From NCBI GenBank assembly GCA_032622095.1, contig CP136068.1, forward strand, positions 51,950,443 to 52,014,442: 64,000 nucleotides of DNA. The letters run 5' to 3'. Below the pieces are notes generated by a model. It had not been told where the DNA came from. It saw only the letters and a list, made by a program, of their open reading frames with translations, and made no database searches. The position numbers were made by a program, and so were the translations under genes. The stretch comes from Siphonodentalium dalli (Eukaryota; Mollusca; Scaphopoda; Gadilida; Siphonodentaliidae). Shown here in pieces: positions 20,762 to 33,527 of the stretch. Each line of letters starts with the position of its first letter. Position 1 is the stretch's first letter.

Positions 20762-22305
20762 TATTTAAAGTACGAGATAACTCGTAGTGGCACCCTGGGA
20801 TATAGTGTAGTATAAGAGATAACTCGTAGTGGCACCCTGGAATATAGTGTAGTATAAGAGATAACTCGTAGTGGCACCCTGGAATATAGTTTAGTACCGA
20901 GATAACTCGTAGTGGCACCCTAGAATGTAGTGTAGTATAAGAGATAACTCGTAGTGGCACCCTGGAATATAGTGTAGTATAAGAGATAACTCGTAGTGGC
21001 ACCCTGGAATATAGTGTGGTATAAGAGATAACTCGTAGTGGCACCCTGGAATATAGTGTGGTATAAGAGATAACTCGTAGTGGCACCCTGGAATATAGTG
21101 TAGTATAAGAGATAACTCGTAGTGGCACCCTGGACTACAGTGTGGTATAAGAGATAAATCGTAGTGGCACCCTGGAATATAGTGTGGTATAAGAGATAAC
21201 TCGTAGTGGCACCCTGGAATAGAGTGTGGATAAGAGAGAACTCGTAGTGGCACCCTGGAATATAGTGTAGTATAAGAGATAACACGTAGTGGAACCCTGG
21301 AATATAGTGTGGTATAAGAGATAACTCGTAGTGGCACCCTTGAATATAGTGTGGTATAAGAGATAACTCGCAGTGGCACCCTGGAATATAGTGTGGTATA
21401 AGAGATAACTCGTAGTGGCACCCTGGAATATAGTGTGGTATAAGAGATAACTCGCAGTGGCACCCTGGAATATAGTGTGGTATAAGAGATAACTCGTAGT
21501 GGCACCATGGAATATAGTGTGGTATAAGAGATAACTCGTAGTGGCACCCTGGAATATAGTGTGGTATAAGAGATAACTCGTAGTGGCACCATGGAATATA
21601 GTGTGGTATAAGAGATAAATCGTAGTGGCACCCTGGAATATAGTGTGGTATAAGAGATAACATGTAGTGGAACCCTGGAATATAGTGTGGTATAAGAGAT
21701 AACTCGTAGTGGCACCAGGTGGCACCCTGGAATATAGTGTGGTATAAAAGATAACTCGTAGTGGCACCCTGGAATATAGTGTGGTATAAGAGATAACTCG
21801 TAGTGGCACCCAGAAATAAATAGTGTGGCATAAGAGATAACTCGTAGTGGCACCCTGGAATATAGTGTAGTATAAGAGATAACTCGTAGTGGCACCCTGG
21901 AATATAGTGTGGTATAAGAGATAACTCGTAGTGGCACCCTGGAATATAGTGTGGTATAAGAGATAACTCGTAGTGGCACCCTGGAATATAGTGTGGCATA
22001 AGAGATAACTCGTAGTGGCACCCTGGAATATAGTGTGGTATAAGAGATAACTCATAGTGGCACCCTGGAATATAGTGTGGCATAAGAGATAACTCGTAGT
22101 GGCACCCTGGAATATAGTGTGGTATAAGAGATAACTCGTAGTGGCACCCTGGAATATAGTGTGGTATAAGAGATAACTCGTAGTGGCACCCAGGAATATA
22201 GTGTGGATAAGAGAGAACTCGTAGTTGAACCCTGGAATATAGAGTGGTATAAGAGATAACTCGTAGTGGCACCCTGGAATATAGTGTGGTATAAGAGATA
22301 ACTTG
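20762..22305. repeat. 42-bp minisatellite, about 36 copies
   Basis: The unit GATAACTCGTAGTGGCACCC + TGGAATATAGTGTGGTATAAGA (42 bp) is repeated with few substitutions. Spacing of GATAACTCGT is 42 at 20776, 20818, 20860 and onward. Irregular units occur near 21230, 21715 (partial duplication of GGTGGCACC), 21811 and 22200. Because 42 is a multiple of 3, several minus-strand frames stay open for hundreds of codons (14-residue periodic peptides); these are not genes. The first unit keeps a complete palindrome TACGAGATAACTCGTA (20772-20787), later units only half. Confidence 0.95.
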
Positions 22306-24260
22306 TGCCCATATTTGTACCAGTCTAAAACATTATAACTGCAAAAAAAACACCTTATTTGTGTTACTGGGACATTATATGGGCCTTAGTGGAGGTGACA
22401 TTAAGCTGACATGTTGCATATGGGACGGTAAGGTGAAAAACTTCCTTCCTGATAACCTTCGAAAGAAGCTTCGATAAATGTAAAACTGAAATAAATAAAT
22501 TTGTCCTCATGTAACTAAGACCTTTAAGCCTAGATCATTGTGTGCATGGAAAAAGAGCGAACAGCTGTCTCAAACATTAATGTGATTATCAATGGCTAGA
22601 AAATAACTGTCATCAGTGCATCAAGCTAATCAATGAATTATGTGCATTTTTATCAACTCAAATGATCTGTTGATCTCAGAACACCTATAGTATCCAAGTC
22701 TGTCATAGTGACTGCTTGTCATTTAGCATAAAAGAAGTTGCTCCAGTAGACTAACAAAAGTGGTATGGAATAATACTAGATAATGTCTCGTTGGCATACT
22801 AATAAGAAATTATGGAATTATGTTTATCCTGCACAATGACCTAGGTTTGGCGATATCAGCAATTTATAAAATAATATTTCCAATTGCAGCCTGGCAAATA
22901 TCTTCTCTAGATTAGTCTAGATATGTATTTATTTTCAAAATATGTCAACTCTAGTTGAATTGAAGCTTAACAACTGATATATCATGGATATGTCTACAAA
23001 ATGTCAACAGTGACTTAGAAGATTGAGTTCACTGTCCTGAGATGTTATCAGCTTAAAATGTATTGGAGCCAAATAACCAAAAACACATGTTCGGGTCATG
23101 TAATAGCTTGCAAGGGAAAATTATATCTCACTGGATATGCAGTGGATATGCATCATTTTCGTTGTTGCAAAATTGGATGCATATACCTTATACTAGTGTT
23201 TTATGTGCACCTACCAGCTTCTGATGGGTTACTGTATTTGTCCACTATATCGATGCATTAGAATTTCCATTGAGCAGTATGGAACTTGACCACACAGGAA
23301 GACCTATTGCATACTCTCATCACACACTGACCTGGAAAATCCATTGAATGTACATGTATGTGGTAGACAAATGCATATCAGCCAGTATTTGAAAAAAATC
23401 TTCATATTTACCTGTATTAACCATTTTTTCAATTAAAACAGCTTCTGAAACAGGTTAAACTGTCATTTGTACTAAAGGAGATAACTTCCCAGTCATATGA
23501 GTGATATCAGTAGGGTTTTATGCAGTTTAGACAAAAATTAGCAAAAGTTAAGGGATGGGTGTCAAAAAATTGGGAGTAAAAAATTTGTGTGTATGCAAGT
23601 TTGGTACCAAAAATGCCATATGCTAAAAAAATGGCAAACCTTCCTGAAAATTTGTTAATACCCCCCCCCCCCCCCCTCCCCCTGGATGAAACCAGAATAT
23701 TGTTGTTTTATCAATAACAGATTAATATATTCTGATCCAAAGATGAGAAACTGCATGCTCCTTAATCCATATCAATTGGATTTCAATCCTAGATAATGAA
23801 CAATTAGCACACTCATATTTATAACCAAAAGGTGTCGATTAACAGTGTTTCTAAAATGAGACAAAACAAAATTTGTTTTTCAAGTTTTAAAATATGATTT
23901 TACTAGTAAAGATCATGTTGACTAAACTAAGAAGCATGTAGGTAGAAAATAGTTTTTGGCCTAGTATTTTCTTTTGTTTTCTCCTTTTCCATTATGTAAA
24001 CTGTTTAGTGGGAAGATATAACTCAGTTTAATTTAAAAATATGATTAAAATATTGTTTTTTCAAGAAACCTTTTGTCAATCTAAATTATATTAGCTCAAT
24101 CTTGAAGATAAAATATAAGACATGAATAAATACAATTTAAATCGACTTTATATAGACCCTAATTTGTTTCTAACTTTTTCTCATCCAAACCAGGCATTTA
24201 ATTTTCTTTGATCGGAGAATTTAGGTATATATTTTCACCTTCTTTTTTTGAAGTGTGGGT
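22306..24260. other. no recognisable feature; poly-C tract near 23660
   Basis: AT-rich intergenic sequence. A poly-C run with an interrupting T lies at about 23660-23682. No convincing exon. Confidence 0.45.
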
Positions 24261-24527
24261 CAAATGATACCCAAGTCAAATAAATCTTGAACCAAATGAT
24301 ACTCATACCAAAAATTAAGTGATACTCATACCAAAATATGAAAATGGGTTCCTGCATAGATAAGAGGACACTTTCATTTCATATAAATAACCATTTAATA
24401 CATTATTTTGAAAAGGAATCATTTGGTTCGGGAAGGTATAATCTCACTCAAGATTAAGGTATCCTTTGACCCAAAATTAGGTATCGTTTGACTTTATTTG
24501 GTATCATTTTGTTTGGGTATCAAATAA
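24261..24527. mobile_element. MITE-like element with inverted GATACC words
   Basis: The left side has three direct words (CAAATGATACCCAAGTC, AAATGATACTCATACC, AAGTGATACTCATACC). The right side has their inverted counterparts (GGTATCCTTTGACCC, GGTATCGTTTGAC, GGTATCATTTTG, GGGTATCAAAT). No coding capacity. Confidence 0.5.
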
Positions 24528-25390
24528 CATGCAAACATATTGGTTAATCTATAATGAAATATCAGCATTTAATATATAACAGCTGCTCAATATCAAAGCC
24601 TTCCTCAGACATGATCCAAAATAAACTTTCGGCTACATGTTACAAGATTACTTATCTAAATGGCAATCGGTTGAACAATGTGCATCAAAATTGTCCATCA
24701 TAATGTTAGAGATTCACATTGACGCAATAACTGGTGCCAGCATGTGAATCTCTAACTAATATCTATGCTGAATTGGACTCTAAAGAAGTTGAACTGACCT
24801 TTTAATACATAAAATATCCAATTGATAAAATGAGAATTTTATGGGAGGGGCCATCGAGAGCATTATCATAATCTTTAATAGGTTAATAACAGAATACAGA
24901 GCTGGTGTTTTGGCACCAGCCTGCAATTCCCTAGTTTTCCTAATACAATTATCCTCCAATCTTTTGGTGAGAGGATGAGCAAGGTATGAACTAGTCTACA
25001 TAATGTCATGAATCTCTACTCTGCCTGCGCCTGCAGAGAACATATTCCACACGTTCATAACCCAGGAACTTTTTTGATGTTCTGACAGGGAAGTTTATAC
25101 AATTGAAAAAACAGCGCAGGTAATACAATTCTTTGTTAACTCTTACAGTGCCAGGGGCCGATCTCATTGGCCCTAATTTACGGTCTGTAGAGTGCCAGGG
25201 CCGATAAGATCGGCACTAAACAAATATTTAAAAAAAATATATATATTTTAGATTGTTTTTTTTTTGGGGTTGAATTTTTTTTGGGTATGCTTAAGCATGC
25301 TATAGTGAATTAAAAACAAACTGGATAAGTCCTTAGGGGCATGTTATAACTCAAAACTATCACCAAGTATTCATAGTAATAATTTTGATG
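24528..25390. other. no recognisable gene; short GGCCGAT palindromes near 25150-25210
   Basis: Around 25140-25215 the phrase 'AGTGCCAGG..GCCGAT' occurs twice with palindromic GCCGAT/ATCGGC. Otherwise unremarkable. Confidence 0.4.
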
Positions 25391-26092
25391 CCCATGAAAA
25401 ACGTAAGATTCCCTGGCACTAAACCTATAAAATAAGCCTGGTACTGAAAGAGATAAATATATGTTCCTTAATAATGTATTTCACTGTAGGTGAATGTCCC
25501 ATCTCAAGAATGCATGAATTAGGTGACTTTGGAAAGCCGATTTTGCTTTGTGTTGCTTACAATCATGGAATTTATCCCGAGTAATCAATTCAATGGCCAT
25601 GGCGATATCGGTTCACAAAAATCATGCAATCTCGAGCTGGGATACCACCTACGATGAAATAAAACAAGTATTAACAAAGAAATATATTCTCTGCGTTGTA
25701 TGTTCAATGTTATAAAGTCGCCCCCCCCCCCTCCCCATGAAAAACGTAAGATTCCCTGGCACTAAACCTATAAAATAAGCCTGGTACTGAAAGAGATAAA
25801 TATATGTTCCTTAATAATGTATTTCACTGTAGGTGAATGTCCCATCTCAAGAATGCATGAATTAGGTGACTTTGGAAAGCCGATTTTGCTTTGTGTTGCT
25901 TACAATCATGGAATTTATCCCGAGTAATCAATTCAATGGCCATGGCGATATCGGTTCACAAAAATCATGCAATCTCGAGCTGGGATACCACCTACGATGA
26001 AATAAAACAAGTATTAACAAAGAAATATATTCTCTGCGTTGTATGTTCAATGTTATAAAGTCGCCCCCCCCCCCCCCCCCCCCCCCCCTCCC
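25391..26092. repeat. 343-bp tandem duplication ending in expanded poly-C
   Basis: 25391-25733 is repeated at 25734-26062 with almost no difference over the non-homopolymer part. Each copy ends with TATAAAGTCG followed by a C run; the second run (about 26063-26092) is much longer. The poly-C tract may have mediated the duplication. Each copy also contains a 36-codon open frame (see findings). Confidence 0.85.
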
Positions 26093-26766
26093 CTCCCACC
26101 ATCAGAACAGAACAAAAACAAAAAGTTCCCAGGTCTTGAACGGGTGGAATATGATCTCTACGGGCGTAGCCAGAGAACAGGTTCATGGCAAGATCCAGGT
26201 ATAAACCTATAATGTTTGGGATCTAAAAATAACTATCAGTTGCATGACCTGATGGTAGTGGCAAAGGTATTCCTAGTCTCAAATAAGTTTTATTGTATAT
26301 CTACTCATCTTCAATTTACTTAGTCCTGCTTAAAACCCAGCTCCTTTGTTCTACCTTGGACTTCTATTTCTCTGAATGGGCACTTTATACCATATCTATA
26401 CCACATGTTGACATTCGTAATCTAGGATGGTCATGTCTCCCAATTTTATGCACAACAAGCTCCCATAGGGACCTCCATAGAGAAATAGTTCGGTTCTTGC
26501 ACCCGCCCACAATAACAAACATCTGCATAGTGCTTATGAACCCCAGGTAGTCCATTTCCTAGTCAGTAAATGTGTCTTGTTTGCATACCCAGAGGTATCT
26601 ATCATATTGAAGCATTGGAGACTCCACTAAAAGAGTTACTGTTCTTCTGGAAACAACAATGATATTGAGTAAAAAATATCATAAAATGCATGTGCCCAAA
26701 ATACAGATACCTGTAATTGTGTTCACAGTATATATTACGTGTATACACTGGTGTATATATATAACT
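26093..26766. other. no recognisable feature
   Basis: Short open frames on both strands have no family resemblance. Confidence 0.4.
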
Positions 26767-27831
26767 AGCAGGTGGACCCGACTTCGTCCGGGCTGTTTCC
26801 CCTCTGCTTTTCGGCGATTTGACCTTGAATTGTCCATTTTGAAGGTCAAGGTCAGGTGGGGTAACGATTTGACCCGTCCAAAACACTGCCCGGACAAAAG
26901 TACCCGACAAAAGGACCCGTCGAAATCCATCCGGTTTTACCCGATTTGACCTCAAATTTATCATTTTGAAGGTCAAGGTCAGGTCGGGGTCACGATTTAA
27001 CGCGTCCAAAACACTCAGTGGACAAAAGTAACCCTACGTATCAAATTTCGTCGAAATCCCATCAAAATTCGCGATTTGACCTCGAATTGACCCGATTTCA
27101 AGGTCAAGTCGCACGGGCAAACGAATAGGCTTACGACACTCCCCATACGAAAGTATCCCTAGACACTAATTTTCATCGAAATCCCGTGATACTTGGGCGT
27201 TTGACCTTCGTCCGGGCTGTTTCCCCTCTGCTTTTCGGCAAATTGCGCGATTTGACCTTGAATTGTCCATTTTGAAGGTCAAGGTCAGGTGGGGTAACGA
27301 TTTGACCCGGACAAAACATTGCCCGGACAAAAGTACCCGACAAAAGTACCCGTCGAAATCCATCCGGTTTTACCCAATTTGACCTCGAATTGATCATTTT
27401 GAAGGTCAAGGTCAGGTCGGGGTCACGATTCGACCGTCCAAAACACTCAGTGGACAAAAGTAACCCTACGTATCAAATTTTCGTCGAAATCCCATCAAAA
27501 TTCGCAATTTGACCTTGAATTGATCCGATTTCATGGTCAAGGTCACGTCGCACGGCCAAACGAATAGGCTTATGACACTCCCCATACGAAAGTATCCCTA
27601 TACACTACTTTTCATCGAAATCCCGTGATACTCGGGCGTTTGATCTTGAAATGTCCCGATTTCAAGGTCAAGGTCACGTCGCACAGGCAAATTAATAGGC
27701 CCATGCCACTCCCCGGCTGAAAGTACCCCCACATACCAAGTTTCATCGAAATCGGCTTGGCCGTTTCGAGTCCAATGACGAACAGACAGACACACACAGA
27801 CACAGACAGATTTCCCAAAATATATAATAGA
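26767..27831 (+). mobile_element. interspersed element with AAGGTCAAGGTCA cores and CAGACA tail
   Basis: Starts ACTAGCAGGTGGACCCGACT (hairpin CCCGACTTCGTCCGGG), contains repeated TTTGACCTTGAATTG..'TTTGAAGGTCAAGGTCAGGT' modules, then 'CCAAGTTTCATCGAAATCGG', a CAGACACACACAGACA microsatellite and an ATATATAATAGACTAG end. The apparent proteins are translations of the modules. The same family occurs at 29333-30118 and, in the duplication, 31430-32228. Confidence 0.7.
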
Positions 27832-29332
27832 CTAGCCGATGAGCCAGACGTTGTCCGGGCTATTCAAAAACCAAATTTCAAGTCGATAGCTCTACCCGTT
27901 TCCGAGATCTGGTCTGCGCATGCGCGAAGCTGGCGTCGCACGGGCTCGGCGACCCGATAAAATTCGTATCCGGGGCAAGATACATTCACATACCAAATTT
28001 CAAGTCGATAGCTCCACACGTTTCCGATATCTCGTCTGCTCATGCGCGAAGCTGGCGTCGCACGGGCTCGGCGACCCGATAAAATTTGTATCCGGGGCAA
28101 GATACATTCACATACCAAATTTCAAGTCGATAGCTCCACCCGTTTCCGAGATCTGGTCTGCGCATGCACGAAGCTTGCGTCGTACGGGCTCGGCGACCCG
28201 ATAAAATTTGTATCCGGGGCAAGATACATTCACATAGCAAATTTCAAGTCGATAGCTCCACCCGTTTCCGAGATCTCGTCTGCGCATGCGCGAAGCGGGC
28301 GTCGCACGGGCTCGCCAATACGACAACGTCGACCGCCTGGTCAAACTACACACACGTACCAAGTTTCATCCCGATCGGTTGAGAATTGTAGATTTGTATA
28401 AATGACATACAGACAGACATACAGACAGACAGACAAACAGAGGTCTTCAAAATATATATGAGACTAGCCGATGAGCCCGACGTTGTCCAGGCTATTCAAA
28501 AACCAAATTTCAAGTCGATAGCTCCACCCGTTTCCGAGATCTGGTCTGCGCAAGCGCGAAGCTGGCGTCGCACGGGCTCGGCGACCAGATAAAATTTGTA
28601 TCCGGGCAAGATACATTCACATACCAAATTTCAAGTCGATAGCTCCACCCGTTTCCGAGATCTCATCTGTGCATGCACGAAGCTGGCGTCGCACGGGCTC
28701 GGCGACCCGATAAAATTCGTATCCGGGGCAAGATACATTCACATACCAAATTTCAAGTCGATAGCTCCACCCGTTTCCGAGATCTCGTCTGCGGATGCGC
28801 GAAGCTGGCGTCGCACGGGCTCGGCGACCCGATAAAATTTGTATCCGGGGCAAGATACATTCACATAGCAAATTTCAAGTCGATAGCTCTACCCGTTTCC
28901 GATATCTCGTCTGCGCATGCGCGAAGCTGGCGTCGCACGGGCTCGGCGACCCGATAAAATTCGTATCTGGGGCAAGATACATTCACATACCAAATTTCAA
29001 GTCGATAGCTCCACCCGTTTCCGAGATCTCGTCTGCGCATGCGCGAAGCTGGCGTCGCACGGGCTCGACGACACGATAAAATTCGTATCCGGGGCAAGAT
29101 ACATTCACATAGCAAATTTCAAGTTGATAGCTCCACCCATTTCCAAGATCTCGTCTGCGCATGCGCGAAGCGGGCGCCGCACGGGCTCGCCAATACGACA
29201 ATGTCGACCGCCTGGTCAAACTACACACACGTACCAAGTTTCGTCCCGATCGGTCGAGAATCGTAGATTTGTATAAATGACAGACATACAGACAGACAAA
29301 CATACAGAGGTCTTCAAAATATATATGAGACT
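27832..29332 (+). mobile_element. two head-to-tail elements with 122-bp GC-rich cores
   Basis: Copies at 27832-28464 and 28465-29332. Each starts ACTAGCCGATGAGCC with hairpin-forming 'GACGTTGTCCGGGC', has three to five 122-bp cores (CTGCGCATGCGCGAAGCTGG, GATAGCTCCACCCGTTTCCG), then 'CAAGTTTC.TCCCGATCGGT', a GACAGACA tract and 'TTCAAAATATATATGAGACTAG'-like end. The end of one is the start of the next, sharing ACTAG. Reverse orientation of 9085-10065. Confidence 0.75.
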
Positions 29333-32300
29333 AGCAGGTGGACCCGACTTCGTCCGGGCTGTTTCCCCTCTGCTTTTCGGCGAATTGACCTTGAATTGTC
29401 CATTTTGAAGGTCAAGGTCAGGTATGGTCACGATTTGACCCGTCCAAAAGTACCCGACAAAAGTACTCGTCGAAATCCATCCGGTTTTACCCGATTTGAC
29501 CTTGAATTGGTCCGGGCTATTTCCCCTCTGCTTTTCGGCGAATTGCGCGATTTGACCTTGAATTGTCCATTTTGAAGGTCAAGGTCAGGTGGGGTAACGA
29601 TTTGACCAGTCCAAAACACTGCCAGGACAAAAGTTACCCATCGAAATCCATCCGGTTTTACCCGATTTGACCTCGAATTGATCATTTTGAAGGTCAAGGT
29701 CAGGTCGGGGTCACGACTCGACCCGTCCAAAACACTCAGTGGACAAAAGTAAGTCCACGTATAAAATTTCGTCGAAATCCCATCAAAATTCACGATTTGA
29801 CCTTGAATTGACCCGATTTCAAGGTCAAGGTCATGTTGCACGGGCAAACGAATAGGATTACGCCACTCCCCATACAAAAGTATCCCCAGACACTAATTTT
29901 CATAGAAATCCCGTGATAGTCGGGCGTTCGACCTTGAAATGACCCGCTTTCAAGGTCACGTCGCACGGGCAAATTAACAGGCCCATGCCACTCCACGGCC
30001 GAAAGTACCCCCACATACCAAGTTTCATCGAAATCGGTTTGGTCGTTTTCGAGTCCATCGCGAACAGACAGACAGACACACACACACACACAGACAGATC
30101 TTCCAAAATATATAATAGAACATATGCTATGTACAGCACAAAACAAATATTTTATAAAAATGTTTGTGTACATTAACATTTATTTTTTAATAAAGTTGTA
30201 CCGCATGGTATTTTGTGCATATTGTGTTCATGGCAAAAGGACCAAGGGCCATGAACATTATTTTTCCAGATAAATGTTCATAAGCATCTCATATATCAAG
30301 ATTTTTCATCTGTATACCCGGTAAATGTAATTCTACCTGTATATTATAATACTGTGTTTTAAGTCAGTTAATGGACTCACGACTGGACATTCGTCAACTG
30401 AACAGACCATCTAGTTTACGAATGTCCAGTAGCTCGTCCATTAAACCTGACAAGAAAATCTCAAACACATTAGAAATTCTTCACTGTAATAGATTGCCAT
30501 TGTGAAAGGTCTTGTCAAAATAATAATAGGGCCCCGGCGTAATATAACAGAGATTAGACTGTTTTAGAACTCCTTTATTGATCATTTTATCACAGTGTTG
30601 CTGGTGAGGGGAAGAACAATATATATCAAAACAGAGTTTGTAAAATGACCTATGCTTACTATTGACTGCCAAGTATAAGAATGGTTAGCAAGATACTTGA
30701 TTCATTGTTTGGTTAATTTATGAGCAAAACAGTTCTCCGATTTGGAGGTTCTGAAATAGAAATTTTAAGGTGGTGCACAATTTGGCCTGCAAATATTTTC
30801 TTATGATATATTATGGTGGAGGGGTCAGGTTACTACGTTTTCCAATATTTGCAGCTTTTGACCAGGAACCTGTCTATTCAACAAGAGACACTCAGTGCGC
30901 ACAAATACACAGACATGAGAGTCGCAAAAACAATAACAGACGACAGCCATGTAGCAATTATCATTCACTGAGCAGTTATATCAACTTTGAGACAAAAATC
31001 ATTCATTAAAATGTACTTTTACTTCCATGAACTAGAAATTTAGACAGTTGTTGTTAAATTTCGCGCGATATACTAGTCCTTGTCTTTTTCACTAAAAGTA
31101 AAAAATGTAGTAACCTGACCCTTTCTGGTATATTATGAGTTGCCTCAGGTCTGGAATTTTGCACCAGTCATAACAAAAGACTATCATGGGGCAAGATACA
31201 TTCACATAGCAAATTTCAAGTTGATAGCTCCACCCATTTCCAAGATCTCGTCTGCGCATGCGCGAAGCGGGCGCCGCACGGGCTCGCCAATACGACAATG
31301 TCGACCGCCTGGTCAAACTACACACACGTACCAAGTTTCGTCCCGATCGGTCGAGAATCGTAGATTTGTATAAATGACAGACATACAGACAGACAAACAT
31401 ACAGAGGTCTTCAAAATATATATGAGACTAGCAGGTGGACCCGACTTCGTCCGGGCTGTTTCCCCTCTGCTTTTCGGCGAATTGACCTTGAATTGTCCAT
31501 TTTGAAGGTCAAGGTCAGGTATGGTCACGATTTGACCCGTCCAAAAGTACCCGACAAAAGTACTCGTCGAAATCCATCCGGTTTTACCCGATTTGACCTT
31601 GAATTGGTCCGGGCTATTTCCCCTCTGCTTTTCGGCGAATTGCGCGATTTGACCTTGAATTGTCCATTTTGAAGGTCAAGGTCAGGTGGGGTAACGATTT
31701 GACCAGTCCAAAACACTGCCAGGACAAAAGTTACCCGACAAAAGTACCCATCGAAATCCATCCGGTTTTACCCGATTTGACCTCGAATTGATCATTTTGA
31801 AGGTCAAGGTCAGGTCGGGGTCACGACTCGACCCGTCCAAAACACTCAGTGGACAAAAGTAAGTCCACGTATAAAATTTCGTCGAAATCCCATCAAAATT
31901 CACGATTTGACCTTGAATTGACCCGATTTCAAGGTCAAGGTCATGTTGCACGGGCAAACGAATAGGATTACGCCACTCCCCATACGAAAGTATCCCCAGA
32001 CACTAATTTTCATAGAAATCCCGTGATAGTCGGGCGTTCGACCTTGAAATGACCCGATTTCAAGGTCACGTCGCACGGGCAAATTAACAGGCCCATGCCA
32101 CTCCACGGCCGAAAGTACCCCCACATACCAAGTTTCATCGAAATCGGTTTGGTCGTTTTCGAGTCCATCGCGAACAGACAGACAGACACACACACACACA
32201 CAGACAGATCTTCCAAAATATATAATAGAACATATGCTATGTACAGCACAAAACAAATATTTTATAAAAATGTTTGTGTACATTAACATTTATTTTTTAA

Positions 32301-33299
32301 TAAAGTTGTACCGCATGGTATTTTGTGCATATTGTGTTCATGGCAAAAGGACCAAGGGCCATGAACATTATTTTTCCAGATAAATGTTCATAAGCATCTC
32401 ATATATCAAGATTTTTCATCTGTATACCCGGTAAATGTAATTCTACCTGTATATTATAATACTGTGTTTTAAGTCAGTTAATGGACTCACGACTGGACAT
32501 TCGTCAACTGAACAGACCATCTAGTTTACGAATGTCCAGTAGCTCGTCCATTAAACCTGACAAGAAAATCTCAAACACATTAGAAATTCTTCACTGTAAT
32601 AGATTGCCATTGTGAAAGGTCTTGTCAAAATAATAATAGGGCCCCGGCGTAATATAACAGAGATTAGACTGTTTTAGAACTCCTTTATTGATCATTTTAT
32701 CACAGTGTTGCTGGTGAGGGGAAGAACAATATATATCAAAACAGAGTTTGTAAAATGACCTATGCTTACTATTGACTGCCAAGTATAAGAATGGTTAGCA
32801 AGATACTTGATTCATTGTTTGGTTAATTTATGAGCAAAACAGTTCTCCGATTTGGAGGTTCTGAAATAGAAATTTTAAGGTGGTGCACAATTTGGCCTGC
32901 AAATATTTTCTTATGATATATTATGGTGGAGGGGTCAGGTTACTACGTTTTCCAATATTTGCAGCTTTTGACCAGGAACCTGTCTATTCAACAAGAGACA
33001 CTCAGTGCGCACAAATACACAGACATGAGAGTCGCAAAAACAATAACAGACGACAGCCATGTAGCAATTATCATTCACTGAGCAGTTATATCAACTTTGA
33101 GACAAAAATCATTCATTAAAATGTACTTTTACTTCCATGAACTAGAAATTTAGACAGTTGTTGTTAAATTTCGCGCGATATACTAGTCCTTGTCTTTTTC
33201 ACTAAAAGTAAAAAATGTAGTAACCTGACCCTTTCTGGTATATTATGAGTTGCCTCAGGTCTGGAATTTTGCACCAGTCATAACAAAAGACTATCATGG
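29094..33299. repeat. 2.1-kb tandem segmental duplication
   Basis: Copy 1 is 29094-31190, copy 2 is 31191-33299, nearly identical. Differences seen: a 13-base insertion in copy 2 near 31737 and a few substitutions (for example 29875 versus 31986, 29947 versus 32057). The junction CTATCATGG|GGCAAGATAC suggests join at two or three G bases. Content is the end of a GC-rich element, an AAGGTCA element, and about 1 kb of unique AT-rich sequence. Either a recent duplication or an assembly artefact. Confidence 0.93.
29333..30118 (+). mobile_element. second AAGGTCAAGGTCA-core element
   Basis: Same layout as 26767-27831, joined directly to the GC-rich element before it through ACTAG. Ends CAGACAGATCTTCC then AAAATATATAATAG. 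The region is part of the 2.1-kb segmental duplication. Confidence 0.7.
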
Positions 33300-33407
33300 T
33301 GTTAAAACAAAACCGACTGCAGATAATGTTCTGTAAAAGATTCAATTTGGCATCATAAAGACTAAAGATGAAGACACAATGTATTATTCACATAGATATA
33401 GCTTGTG

Positions 33408-33527
33408 TCACGTAGACTCATAGTCTTCTGTTTTCATGTCATTAAGTCCGAGTGATTCATTCTCATCATAGCTCCTCTCATAATCAGTGATTTCAAGCAA
33501 AGGATCTGGGTCAGGAGCATGTGGGTT
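33408..33527 (-). CDS. ZPR1: ZPR1 last exon
   Basis: 39 codons plus TGA (33408-33410), after acceptor TTATTTCAG. Encodes NPHAPDPDPLLEITDY..., ending LGLNDMKTEDYEST. Shorter at the C-terminus than vertebrate ZPR1 by a few residues. Possible AATAAA signals on the minus strand lie near 32683 and 32289, inside the duplicated segment. Confidence 0.92.
   Translation of the reverse strand, partial: NPHAPDPDPLLEITDYERSYDENESLGLNDMKTEDYEST

Noticed and set aside
20762-22305. CRISPR-like regular array
   Set aside because: The 42-bp units are contiguous without unique spacers, in a clearly eukaryotic genome.
20751-22312. Minus-strand open frames of up to 450 codons with 14-residue repeats
   Set aside because: They arise because the 42-bp minisatellite unit is divisible by three and lacks stops in several frames; no start context, splice evidence or non-repetitive part.
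26602-32289. Open frames with DLDLQNGQFKVKS and similar peptides
   Set aside because: Translations of AAGGTCAAGGTCA modules of an interspersed repeat, in several frames.
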